Positions 1 through 6,707 of a stretch of DNA of 9,108 nucleotides are shown piece after piece. Position 1 is the stretch's first letter; the number at the start of each line of letters is the position of its first letter. Below the pieces are notes generated by a model. It had not been told where the DNA came from and did no database searches. It saw only the letters and a program-made list of their open reading frames with translations. Made by a program: the position numbers and the translations under genes. Source of the DNA: Gammaproteobacteria bacterium UBA2955 (GTDB lineage Bacteria; Pseudomonadota; Gammaproteobacteria; Pseudomonadales; Azotimanducaceae); the NCBI GenBank assembly GCA_002348825.1, contig DEBN01000114.1, forward strand, positions 1 through 9,108, read 5' to 3'.

Positions 1-135
1 ATTGCCATGGTCAGTGGGCTACTGCCTGTGGTCGGCGTACCCCTCCCTTTGGTGAGCTATGGCGGCACTTCTATCATTACCTTGATGGCAAGTTTCGGCA
101 TAATCATGTCCATGCGCACACACAAAGCCTGGTAG
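1..135 (+). CDS. rodA: RodA (SEDS peptidoglycan glycosyltransferase), C-terminal end only
   Basis: Partial gene cut by the window start; the last 44 codons and the TAG stop are present in the frame beginning at base 1. The peptide contains the highly conserved RodA/FtsW C-terminal signature with [17 protein letters not shown], followed by a hydrophobic segment ([14 protein letters not shown]) and a short basic tail ending HKAW. RodA is a multipass inner-membrane glycan-strand polymerase that works with PBP2 in the elongasome. Choice of RodA over FtsW rests on the tail sequence and on the downstream mltB-rlpA-dacA cluster, which is the usual rodA neighbourhood. Nothing can be said about the rest of the protein. 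Confidence 0.93.
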   Translation: MAMVSGLLPVVGVPLPLVSYGGTSIITLMASFGIIMSMRTHKAW

Positions 136-162
136 CGTGTGATGCTACCGGTGCTGATTTTT

Positions 163-170
163 AGGTGAGG
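163..170 (+). promoter_or_regulatory. Ribosome binding site of mltB
   Basis: AGGTGAGG lies 7 nt upstream of the ATG at 178. A TTG directly precedes that ATG (175) and would leave only 4 nt of spacing, so the ATG is the preferred start. Confidence 0.7.
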
Positions 171-177
171 GACCTTG

Positions 178-1176
178 ATGGTTAAACCATTCTCGCTTTT
201 AGCCTTAGCGGTTTTGATGATTTCTGCGGCTACTGTAAATGCAGAGAGCTATCTGAAACGCGCAGATGTGGGCGCATACATCGATGAATTGATTCAACAG
301 CACGGGTTTTCACGACAGGAGCTGGAGGAGGTTTTGGCGGCTGCGGAACGACGTCAAGACATTATCGATCTGATGCGGCGCCCTGCTGAACGGCGTTTGA
401 ATTGGCACGAGTACAGTAAAATTTTTTTGGATGAACAGCGAATTGCCGGTGGCGTTGAGTTTTGGCAGCAAAATCGCGCGACTTTAGAGCGGGCGCAAAG
501 GAAGTATGGCGTCGCCCCTGAAGTGGTCGTTGCGATCATTGGAGTTGAGACACGATACGGTCGTGTAACCGGTCGTCATCGTGTGATTGATGCGTTGATG
601 ACGCTGGCGTTTGATTATCCGCCCCGAGCAAGTTTTTTCCGCAAGGAATTAACTCAGTTTCTGGTGTTGGCGCGCGAAGAGGGCAAAAACCCCACAAGCT
701 TGATGGGTTCCTACGCTGGCGCGATGGGTTACGGGCAGTTCATTCCCTCAAGTTTTCGCAATTACGCGGTAGATTTTGATCGGGACGGGGTGCGTGATAT
801 CTGGCAGAACCGAGTTGATGCGATCGGCAGCGTAGCGAATTATTTTAGTCGTCATGGATGGGGCGGTACTACGGAGGTTACGGTGCCAGTACGAGTTAAG
901 GCTGAGACGGAGCAGCTACTGGAGATTGCGAATGGTTCCTTAAAGCCCACTCATTCGGTGGCGGAAATGGCCGCAATGGGTGTGATCGTTGATGACCTTG
1001 ACCCGGAGGCGAGGGTTTTGTTGCTGCGTCTGATGGGCGGTGAAATGCCCGAGTATTGGCTCGGATTAAACGACTTTTATGTCATTACTCGGTACAACCA
1101 TAGTCGCTTGTACGCCATGGCGGTTTATCGGTTAGGACAGGAAATCAAAAAAAGGCGGAAGCGCGCTATTGGCTAG
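178..1176 (+). CDS. mltB: Lytic murein transglycosylase B, soluble-type
   Basis: Encodes 332 residues of the MltB/Slt35 family (GH103), which cleaves the MurNAc-GlcNAc bond of peptidoglycan in the periplasm, forming 1,6-anhydroMurNAc ends. The catalytic glutamate is E124 in IGVETRYG. It is followed by FDYPPRASFFRKEL, by GSYAGAMGYGQFIPSSFRNYA near residues 178-198, and by DFDRDGVRDIW, the EF-hand-like calcium loop of Slt35. The N-terminus is a Sec signal peptide (hydrophobic residues 6-21, likely cleavage after VNA). There is no lipobox cysteine, so unlike E. coli MltB this copy is probably not a lipoprotein. The start ATG at 178 is chosen by its Shine-Dalgarno. It follows rodA by 42 bp, and its 3' end overlaps rlpA by 8 bp, so co-transcription is likely. 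Confidence 0.95.
   Translation: MVKPFSLLALAVLMISAATVNAESYLKRADVGAYIDELIQQHGFSRQELEEVLAAAERRQDIIDLMRRPAERRLNWHEYSKIFLDEQRIAGGVEFWQQNRATLERAQRKYGVAPEVVVAIIGVETRYGRVTGRHRVIDALMTLAFDYPPRASFFRKELTQFLVLAREEGKNPTSLMGSYAGAMGYGQFIPSSFRNYAVDFDRDGVRDIWQNRVDAIGSVANYFSRHGWGGTTEVTVPVRVKAETEQLLEIANGSLKPTHSVAEMAAMGVIVDDLDPEARVLLLRLMGGEMPEYWLGLNDFYVITRYNHSRLYAMAVYRLGQEIKKRRKRAIG
1153..1159 (+). promoter_or_regulatory. Ribosome binding site of rlpA inside the mltB 3' end
   Basis: AGGCGGA lies 9 nt upstream of the TTG at 1169, just after a run of seven A. The rlpA frame is closed by a TAG at 1133-1135, and no ATG or GTG occurs between there and 1169. This site therefore supports TTG as the start. Confidence 0.6.
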
Positions 1177-1960
1177 ATACTGGAAGCTGAGTTTTTGGCT
1201 GCTGGCATGCCCAGCTATTTTTCATGGATGCGCTGGCGCTCCAACCGCGCCTATTACCCAGGACACGATTCAAGATTCCGCGCCGCAGTTAAGACCCGCC
1301 GAACTGGCGCGTCTGGCCAGCCTACCTGACCCTATTGTTCAGCCCTTGCGCTACAGTGCCACAGGCAACGGACCGATTTACGAGGTTTGGGGCAAAAAAT
1401 ACAGGGTGCTGGATAGTGCTAAAGGGTATCGCGAGACCGGGAGTGCTTCCTGGTACGGGGTAAAGTTTCATGGCCGGCTCACCTCGAGCAGAGAGCCCTT
1501 CGATATGTACGAGCTTACCGCTGCGCATCGCTCGCTACCCATCCCGTGTTTTGTGCGTGTGAAAAACCTGGAAAATGGGAAATCTGCTATCGTGCGTGTT
1601 AATGATCGCGGGCCATTCCACAGCGAGCGAATCATTGATCTCTCATTTGCAGCAGCAGTAAAGCTTGGCTTTCATCAGCAGGGCACGGCCCAAGTTTTAG
1701 TGGAAGCGATAGATGCGAATAGCCAGTTGGGTCCCTCGCATTTGATCGAGCTAGGCGCCTTTATGGAGCAGGCACATGCTCAGCGGGTCCAGCAGCAGTT
1801 GCTCGGTATGCTTGGCGTGCCTGTGCGGATCGTCCGCAGTGCCCAAGCGCTTTACCGCCTAGAGGTTGGCCCCGTGTTCGGTGATGTTGAACTCGAGCGC
1901 CTCACAGCGGTTTTAACCACGATGGATTTAGGCGAGATTACAGTTGTTTTAGCGCGCTAG
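1169..1960 (+). CDS. rlpA: RlpA septal-ring lytic transglycosylase (DPBB plus SPOR domains)
   Basis: Encodes 263 residues from a TTG start overlapping mltB by 8 bp. RlpA enzymes cut naked glycan strands and bind denuded septal peptidoglycan. The double-psi beta-barrel spans about residues 90-180: GSASWYGVKFHG, then E109-P-F-D-M, LTAAH with H120, and VRVNDRGPF with D146. The E-H-D spacing (11 and 26) matches the catalytic residues I recall for Pseudomonas RlpA. A SPOR-type domain follows at about 190-262 after a very short linker. The N-terminus is basic and hydrophobic with Cys at 14 and 21; FHGC (C21) and LLAC (C14) are both imperfect lipoprotein candidates, one for its -3/-2 residues and one for its short signal. 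The canonical SGE before FDM is SRE here. It is shorter than E. coli RlpA. Confidence 0.93.
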   Translation: MARYWKLSFWLLACPAIFHGCAGAPTAPITQDTIQDSAPQLRPAELARLASLPDPIVQPLRYSATGNGPIYEVWGKKYRVLDSAKGYRETGSASWYGVKFHGRLTSSREPFDMYELTAAHRSLPIPCFVRVKNLENGKSAIVRVNDRGPFHSERIIDLSFAAAVKLGFHQQGTAQVLVEAIDANSQLGPSHLIELGAFMEQAHAQRVQQQLLGMLGVPVRIVRSAQALYRLEVGPVFGDVELERLTAVLTTMDLGEITVVLAR

Positions 1961-1999
1961 CTGACGAAAATGATAGACTGCGTCTTTAGCAGCAGCTTT

Positions 2000-2004
2000 A
2001 GGGA
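2000..2004 (+). promoter_or_regulatory. Ribosome binding site of dacA
   Basis: AGGGA lies 8 nt before the TTG at 2013. The frame has a TAG at 1974-1976 and no ATG or GTG up to 2013. The next in-frame ATG lies beyond the active-site serine, so this site fixes the TTG start. Confidence 0.65.
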
Positions 2005-2012
2005 CAACGGCA

Positions 2013-3182
2013 TTGCATCACGCACTAATTGACTGGTTCACCCGCGGAACATGGCTGTTGACCGTCTTCGCAGGCGGCGCCTTAGCAGCGCCAATTATTC
2101 CGCCACCACCGAACATAGCGTCTTCTTCGTATCTGCTCATAGACGCGAATTCGCAGAAAGTTTTGGTCGAAAAAAACGCCGCACAACGCGTGCCGCCTGC
2201 CAGCTTGACAAAGATTATGACGGCCTACATTGCTGAGCAGGAAATCAACTCGGGTCGACTGAAAGTCGATGAAATGGCACCGATCAGTGTTGAAGCTTGG
2301 CGTACAGGCGGATCGAAAATGTTTATACGCGAGGGTACGGAAGTAGCAGTGGGTGACTTACTGAAAGGAATTATCATTCAATCAGGTAACGATGCCAGTG
2401 TCGCCATCGCGGAATACATCGCTGGCAGTGAAGATGCGTTCGCGGAAATGATGAATCAACAAGCACAGGCGCTCGGACTAACCAATACAAAATTTCTAAA
2501 CGCAACAGGCTTGCCGAATGAAAATCATTACAGTACTGCTGAAGATCTTGCTCAGTTAACCATAGCGTTGATCAAGGACCATCCCGAGCAGTACAAGTTA
2601 TATTCGCAACGCAGCTACGAATTCAATGATATCGCTCAGCCTAACCGGAACAAGTTGTTGTGGCGCGACCGTTCGGTAGACGGTGTTAAGACCGGTTACA
2701 CCGCTGCCGCCGGATATTGTTTGGTGGCTTCGGCGGAGCGCAATGGGGTGCGACTGGTGAGTGTGGTTATGGGTACCGACAGCGACGAGTCGCGCATGCG
2801 CGAGAGTCAGAAGCTACTCTCCTACGGATTTCGCAATTTCGACACTCAAACGTTATATGAAGCGGGTGTAAATCTGCGGCAACAGGATGTTTATTACGGC
2901 CAGCAGGAGAAGGTAGCGCTTGGGGTAACAGATGATGTAATCGTCACCTTCCCAAGAGGTTATTACGATGATATCGAGGTCGAAATGGCCTTAGCGGAGT
3001 ATCTGGAGGCTCCCTTTCCAGCAGGGGTAGCGGTGGGTGAAATAAACCTGACGCTGGACGGAGAGCAGATTTATTCGGCGCCTTTGGTCACGCTCGCCGA
3101 AGTCGGTGAGTCGAATTTCTTCAGTCGGCTGGGCGATTCGATCTATTTGTTTTACGCATCGATGTTTAGCGATGATGGATGA
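2013..3182 (+). CDS. dacA: D-alanyl-D-alanine carboxypeptidase (PBP5/6 family)
   Basis: Encodes 389 residues, the normal length for PBP5-type low-molecular-mass penicillin-binding proteins, which remove the terminal D-Ala from pentapeptides in the periplasm. All three serine-peptidase S11 motifs are present: S64-L-T-K67, S124-G-N126 and K226-T-G228. A signal peptide occupies about residues 1-26 (WLLTVFAGGALAA). The C-terminal beta-rich domain ends in an amphipathic helix (NFFSRLGDSIYLFYASMF), which in PBP5 anchors the protein to the outer face of the inner membrane. It starts with TTG 52 bp after rlpA with a good Shine-Dalgarno, and its last 11 bp overlap ybeD. Its place in the rodA cluster fits a role in side-wall maturation. 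DacA versus DacC cannot be separated from sequence alone. Confidence 0.95.
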   Translation: MHHALIDWFTRGTWLLTVFAGGALAAPIIPPPPNIASSSYLLIDANSQKVLVEKNAAQRVPPASLTKIMTAYIAEQEINSGRLKVDEMAPISVEAWRTGGSKMFIREGTEVAVGDLLKGIIIQSGNDASVAIAEYIAGSEDAFAEMMNQQAQALGLTNTKFLNATGLPNENHYSTAEDLAQLTIALIKDHPEQYKLYSQRSYEFNDIAQPNRNKLLWRDRSVDGVKTGYTAAAGYCLVASAERNGVRLVSVVMGTDSDESRMRESQKLLSYGFRNFDTQTLYEAGVNLRQQDVYYGQQEKVALGVTDDVIVTFPRGYYDDIEVEMALAEYLEAPFPAGVAVGEINLTLDGEQIYSAPLVTLAEVGESNFFSRLGDSIYLFYASMFSDDG

Positions 3183-3435
3183 ACCAAAGATAGAGTTCCC
3201 CTGTCGGTATCCGATTAAAGTCATTGCCGTGGCCGACGACGGAGCCGCTCGCCGGGTGGTTGAAATCGTGCGCAATCATGCGCCCGAGCTTACCCCTGAC
3301 GATGTAACGACACGCCAAAGCAGTGGCGAGAAGTTCCTAGCGGTGCGGTTGACCCTGATGGCACAGGGTGAAGAGCAGTTACGTGCGCTCTACGCGGAAT
3401 TGATGTCCGATGCGTCCGTAAGAATGGTTTTTTAG
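3172..3435 (+). CDS. ybeD: YbeD/DUF493 small conserved protein
   Basis: Encodes 87 residues, the same length as E. coli YbeD. The sequence contains KIEFPCRYPIKVIAV and a C-terminal stretch LRALYAELMSDASVRMVF typical of the family, which has a ferredoxin-like alpha-beta fold reminiscent of regulatory ACT domains. The molecular function is not established. The gene is conserved between dacA and lipB in many gammaproteobacteria, which has prompted suggestions of a lipoate-linked regulatory role. The start at 3172 (ATG ATG) overlaps the dacA stop by 11 bp. No clear Shine-Dalgarno is visible, so translation is probably coupled to dacA. The frame stays open upstream to 3106, but that extension lies inside dacA and does not look like the family. 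Confidence 0.9.
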   Translation: MMDEPKIEFPCRYPIKVIAVADDGAARRVVEIVRNHAPELTPDDVTTRQSSGEKFLAVRLTLMAQGEEQLRALYAELMSDASVRMVF

Positions 3436-3438
3436 ACC

Positions 3439-4077
3439 TTGGCGGCGCTACCTGCAAACGTTCGCGAGCTGGGCTTGACCCGATATGAGCCTGTGCTTGG
3501 CGACATGCAAGCTTTCACGCGTAATAGAACAAATACTAGCGATGACGAAATTTGGCTCACAGAGCATCGTCCCGTTTTTACCCAGGGGCAGGCCGGTAAG
3601 GCCGAGCACATCTTTGGGCCGGCTGAAATTCCGGTGGTGCAATCTGATCGTGGCGGTCAGGTGACGTACCACGGTCCGGGACAAATTACTGCTTACTTGC
3701 TCTTCGATCTGCGGCGTCTGGGTATCGGTGTTCGGGATTTAGTGTGCGGAATTGAAAAAGCGATGCTGGCAACGCTGCAGGCTTTTGGTATCGAAGGCTA
3801 TGGGCGTCCTGATGCCCCCGGGGTGTATGTGGAGCGCAACAAGATTGGCTCGTTAGGTTTGCGCGTGCGGCGTGGATGCAGTTATCACGGCCTGAGTATG
3901 AACGTTGATATGAATTTAGAGCCATTCTCTCGAATTAATCCTTGCGGTTTGACCGACGTGGGTGTGACGCAACTCGCAGACTTTGGCGCGGTAACGATCA
4001 AGGATGTAGAGGGCGTTTTACTCGAGGCTTTGGCCGCGCAATTTGCGCTTACGCTCCGCAGACCTGACAGTTCTTAA
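3439..4077 (+). CDS. lipB: Octanoyl-[acyl-carrier-protein] transferase LipB
   Basis: Encodes 212 residues of cytoplasmic LipB, which moves octanoate from ACP to the lipoyl domains of 2-oxoacid dehydrogenases and GcvH. The family signatures are continuous: EHRPVFTQGQAGKAEHI, SDRGGQVTYHGPGQ, DAPGVYVERNKIGSLGLR and GCSYHGLSMNV. The catalytic pair is K135 (NKIGSLG) and C169 (RINPCG), at the same numbers as in E. coli. The start is TTG, 3 bp after the in-frame ybeD stop. No ATG or GTG is possible between that stop and the first conserved block (VRELGLTRYEP). The Shine-Dalgarno is poor, so coupling to ybeD is likely. The 3' end overlaps convergent moeB by 29 bp. The usual downstream partner lipA is not here, which is unusual. 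Confidence 0.96.
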   Translation: MAALPANVRELGLTRYEPVLGDMQAFTRNRTNTSDDEIWLTEHRPVFTQGQAGKAEHIFGPAEIPVVQSDRGGQVTYHGPGQITAYLLFDLRRLGIGVRDLVCGIEKAMLATLQAFGIEGYGRPDAPGVYVERNKIGSLGLRVRRGCSYHGLSMNVDMNLEPFSRINPCGLTDVGVTQLADFGAVTIKDVEGVLLEALAAQFALTLRRPDSS

Positions 4078-4792
4078 GCGGCGACAACCGAAGTTTTCGC
4101 CACTCCATATATCGGCCATCAAAATACAAAATGTGGCCGGCTAACGTTGGTCTGATGCCGGTCAAATACTTAATGCCTTCAAGCGCTTGGCAACTGCCAA
4201 TGATGCCCACCAGCGGTGCGATCACGCCGTTTTCCGCACAGCTTAACTCGCCAGCGTTGTCGTCTGGGTAGAGGCAGCGGTAGCATGGCGAATTTTCGTC
4301 GTTAGCGTCGAATAGGGTAACCTGGCCTTGCCACTGGATAGCAGCGCCGGAAACCAGAGGTACCCGCTTGTGCCAACAGGTCTCATTCAACAGGTGTCGA
4401 CTCGCGAGGTTGTCGGTCGCATCGAAGGCAAGGTTTACGGTATCAAGCAATGCCGCCAGCTCCGTACCCGCCAGTCGATGGGTGATGCAAGTTAGCCTAG
4501 TCATGCTGTTGAGCGCGCGAATGCGTGCCGCCGTGGACTCGGCTTTATTGTCACCAATGCTTGCTTCTGTATGCGCGATCTGGCGCTGTAGATTGGATAC
4601 GTCCACCTGGTCATCGTCCACCAGCACCAATTCGCCGACTCCGGAACTCGCCAGATAGAGCGCCAAAGGCGAGCCTAGCCCGCCTAGCCCGACGATCAGA
4701 ACACGGGCGTCGGCTAATCGCTGTTGTCCCTCGATGTCCAGTTCCGGCAACATGATTTGCCGGCTGTAGCGCAGCAACTCTTCATCATCCAT
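4049..4792 (-). CDS. moeB: MoeB-type adenylyltransferase (molybdopterin-synthase activating enzyme)
   Basis: Encodes 247 residues, E1-like HesA/MoeB/ThiF family. MoeB adenylates the C-terminal glycine of MoaD so that it can be loaded with sulfur for molybdopterin synthesis. Visible features are the start [13 protein letters not shown], the nucleotide-binding loop VLIVGLGGLGSPLA (32-45), SNLQRQ (66-71), the catalytic-region aspartate in DATDN (D127), PLVSGAA and the SCAENGV loop. A four-cysteine zinc site is formed by C170-x2-C173 and C242-x2-C245. There is no rhodanese domain. The start at 4792 is chosen over an upstream extension to 4828 because it aligns with E. coli MoeB; it overlaps the prmC stop by 8 bp. 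ThiF is the alternative identity, but position after prfA-prmC favours MoeB. Its last 29 bp overlap lipB on the other strand. Confidence 0.88.
   Translation of the reverse strand: MDDEELLRYSRQIMLPELDIEGQQRLADARVLIVGLGGLGSPLALYLASSGVGELVLVDDDQVDVSNLQRQIAHTEASIGDNKAESTAARIRALNSMTRLTCITHRLAGTELAALLDTVNLAFDATDNLASRHLLNETCWHKRVPLVSGAAIQWQGQVTLFDANDENSPCYRCLYPDDNAGELSCAENGVIAPLVGIIGSCQALEGIKYLTGIRPTLAGHILYFDGRYMEWRKLRLSPLKNCQVCGA
4080..4101 (+). other. Stem-loop just after the lipB stop, inside moeB
   Basis: GGCGACAAC and GTTTTCGCC form a 9-pair stem with one mismatch around a CGAA loop, beginning 3 nt after the lipB stop. No T-run follows on either strand, so it is not a classical intrinsic terminator. 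It lies within the moeB coding region and could help protect the lipB mRNA end, or be chance. Confidence 0.35.
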
Positions 4793-5618
4793 GCCATTGA
4801 CCCATTGTAACCCGCTCGATACCCCCAAGATCGGTCATCGATTTGACCTCAACGAAGCCCCTTTGAGTCATTAAACGGCGAACCGAGGCCGCTTGGTCGT
4901 AGCCGTGCTCAAGCAACAACCATCCGGGTTGATGCAGAAAATTTGGACTCTGCTCGATGAGCTGAGTCAGTGCGGAAAGGCCCTTGTTTGCGGCGACCAA
5001 TGCGAGCCGCGGTTCCGCCGCTAATGCAGCTAGGTGCGGATCTTCGGCCGCGATGTACGGTGGATTACTGACGATCATATGCCATTTGTGATCGTGAAAA
5101 TGGGCAAACCAATTGCTTTCATAAAAGTTGATCTGGACCCGGTGCTTTTGGGCGTTCGCGCGCGCGATATTTAGAGCCGATGTAGAGGTGTCGCAGGCGT
5201 CGATTTGTATGTTCGGTTGAGCACGCGCTATGGCGACGGCGATGGCGCCGCTGCCGGTGCCGGCATCTAGAAGCTGAGTACCCGGCTCAATGCGCTCTAT
5301 CGCCAATTCCACCAATAATTCGGTTTCCGGGCGAGGCACTAAAACCGCTGGATTGACGTCAAAGGACAAACCGAAAAATTCTTTTTCCCCCAGCAGATAA
5401 GCGAGCGGTGTACCCTCGCTCAACGCGCGTCCCAGCGTTTCCAATTGACTCAACTGTGCGCAATTTAAGCGCCGATTTGCGCGAGCGACGATTTGCGAGC
5501 GACTCATATGGGTTACATGGCTAAGCAGCAGGTCGCACTCAAGACGCGTTAACCCGGCTTTGCCGCGACGCCATTCGTCAAACGTAGGCGCAATAACCGA
5601 GTTTTTCTCGTTGCTCAT
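4785..5618 (-). CDS. prmC: Release-factor glutamine N5-methyltransferase PrmC (HemK)
   Basis: Encodes 277 residues, the usual size. PrmC uses S-adenosylmethionine to methylate the glutamine of the GGQ motif in release factors 1 and 2, raising termination efficiency. The N-terminal helical domain (about 1-75) recognises the factor. It is followed by [21 protein letters not shown] (95-104), the SAM-binding motif [16 protein letters not shown] (116-131) and the active-site N185-P-P-Y188 that holds the substrate glutamine. The terminal LLLEHGYDQ and region around GIERV also match the family. The ATG overlaps the prfA stop in ATGA, implying translational coupling with its own substrate. A DNA methyltransferase is excluded by the PrmC-specific N-terminal domain and context. 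Confidence 0.96.
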   Translation of the reverse strand: MSNEKNSVIAPTFDEWRRGKAGLTRLECDLLLSHVTHMSRSQIVARANRRLNCAQLSQLETLGRALSEGTPLAYLLGEKEFFGLSFDVNPAVLVPRPETELLVELAIERIEPGTQLLDAGTGSGAIAVAIARAQPNIQIDACDTSTSALNIARANAQKHRVQINFYESNWFAHFHDHKWHMIVSNPPYIAAEDPHLAALAAEPRLALVAANKGLSALTQLIEQSPNFLHQPGWLLLEHGYDQAASVRRLMTQRGFVEVKSMTDLGGIERVTMGQWHG

Positions 5619-6706
5619 CCGTTGGCGAGATGTTGTAACTGATCTGCTTGATGCTCTTGAACCAGCGGCTGGACTAACGCGTCTAAATTCCCCTCTATCA
5701 CTTCATCAAGTTTGTACAAGGTTAGATTGATCCGGTGGTCGGTCACTCGGCCCTGTGGGAAATTGTAGGTCCGAATGCGCTCGGAGCGATCACCCGAGCC
5801 AACCAACTGTCGTCGATTTTCGGCTTGTTCGGTCTGTTGCTTAGATTGCGCGGCGTCCAATAGGCGCGCTTGCAACAGCGACAGCGCACGAGCGCGGTTT
5901 TTATGTTGGGAACGCTCGTCCTGACATTCTACGACCGTACCGGTTGGCAAATGTGTCAGCCGAATGGCAGAGTCTGTTTTGTTGACATGCTGTCCGCCCG
6001 CACCGGAGGCGCGAAAAGTATCTTCGCGAAGGTCCTTTTTATCGATTTCGATTGAATCGATCTCGGCCACTTCGGGCATGATCGCGACCGTGCAAGCAGA
6101 GGTGTGTACGCGGCCCTGAGACTCGGTCTCGGGTACGCGCTGTACCCTATGCGCTCCAGACTCGAATTTCAGTTGGCTGTAAACCTCATTGCCCTCAATA
6201 CGCGAGATGATTTCCTTATAGCCACCATGCTCACCCGGTCGTTCACTCATAATCTCAATGCGCCAGCCCTTAGCCTCGGCGAATTTGCTGTACATACGAA
6301 ACAAATCCCCGGAAAAAATAGCTGCCTCGTCGCCGCCTGTCCCTGCGCGAATTTCCAAAAACACATTGGACTTGTCGTTGGGGTCTCGCGGCAGCAGCAG
6401 GGTGTGTAATTGCTGAGTCAGAGTGTCGGCAAGTGCCTTGGTCTCGGTAATTTCCTGCTCTGCAAGCTCCCGAAGATCGGGGTCTTCGTCATCCAGCAGC
6501 AGGGCGCTTTCCTCGAGGTCGTTGTTGAGCTTGGTGACTTTTTGGTAGCAGAGAACCACCGGTTCAATTTCTGCGAATTCTTTAGACAACGCAGCAAATT
6601 TATCTCGGTCTGACATCGTCTCGGAATCCGACAACAGCGCTGAAACCTCCTCAAAACGGTCGGTAAGATCACCTAGTTTTGTGACCATGGAGGCAGACAA
6701 CTGCAT
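5615..6706 (-). CDS. prfA: Peptide chain release factor 1
   Basis: Encodes 363 residues, normal for RF1, which ends translation at UAA and UAG. The central block [15 protein letters not shown] opens domain 2. The stop-codon recognition tripeptide PxT is P192-E-T194 in [10 protein letters not shown], and the peptidyl-hydrolysis motif is G237-G-Q239 in [15 protein letters not shown]. The terminal block [19 protein letters not shown] and [19 protein letters not shown] are also typical. The PxT motif, not SPF, makes it RF1 rather than RF2. The start at 6706 lies 1 nt after the hemA stop (TGAtATG), with no good Shine-Dalgarno, so coupling to hemA is likely. A second ATG seven codons in is possible but gives a shorter N-terminus than E. 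coli RF1. No frameshift site is present. Confidence 0.97.
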   Translation of the reverse strand: MQLSASMVTKLGDLTDRFEEVSALLSDSETMSDRDKFAALSKEFAEIEPVVLCYQKVTKLNNDLEESALLLDDEDPDLRELAEQEITETKALADTLTQQLHTLLLPRDPNDKSNVFLEIRAGTGGDEAAIFSGDLFRMYSKFAEAKGWRIEIMSERPGEHGGYKEIISRIEGNEVYSQLKFESGAHRVQRVPETESQGRVHTSACTVAIMPEVAEIDSIEIDKKDLREDTFRASGAGGQHVNKTDSAIRLTHLPTGTVVECQDERSQHKNRARALSLLQARLLDAAQSKQQTEQAENRRQLVGSGDRSERIRTYNFPQGRVTDHRINLTLYKLDEVIEGNLDALVQPLVQEHQADQLQHLANG

Positions 6707-6707
6707 A

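Noticed and set aside
1136..1176. Possible MltB-RlpA fusion by slippage on the run of seven A at 1147-1153
   Set aside because: A one-base loss would join the two frames and the rlpA frame is open back to 1136. However, the slippery codon phase does not match a -1 site, rlpA has its own Shine-Dalgarno and signal peptide, and a fusion would bury that signal.
4080..4101. Bidirectional intrinsic terminator between lipB and moeB
   Set aside because: A stem-loop exists, but neither strand has a following T-run and it lies within the moeB coding sequence.
4793..4828. Twelve-residue extension of moeB upstream of 4792
   Set aside because: It would increase the overlap with prmC, and the MoeB family aligns from [12 protein letters not shown] onward.
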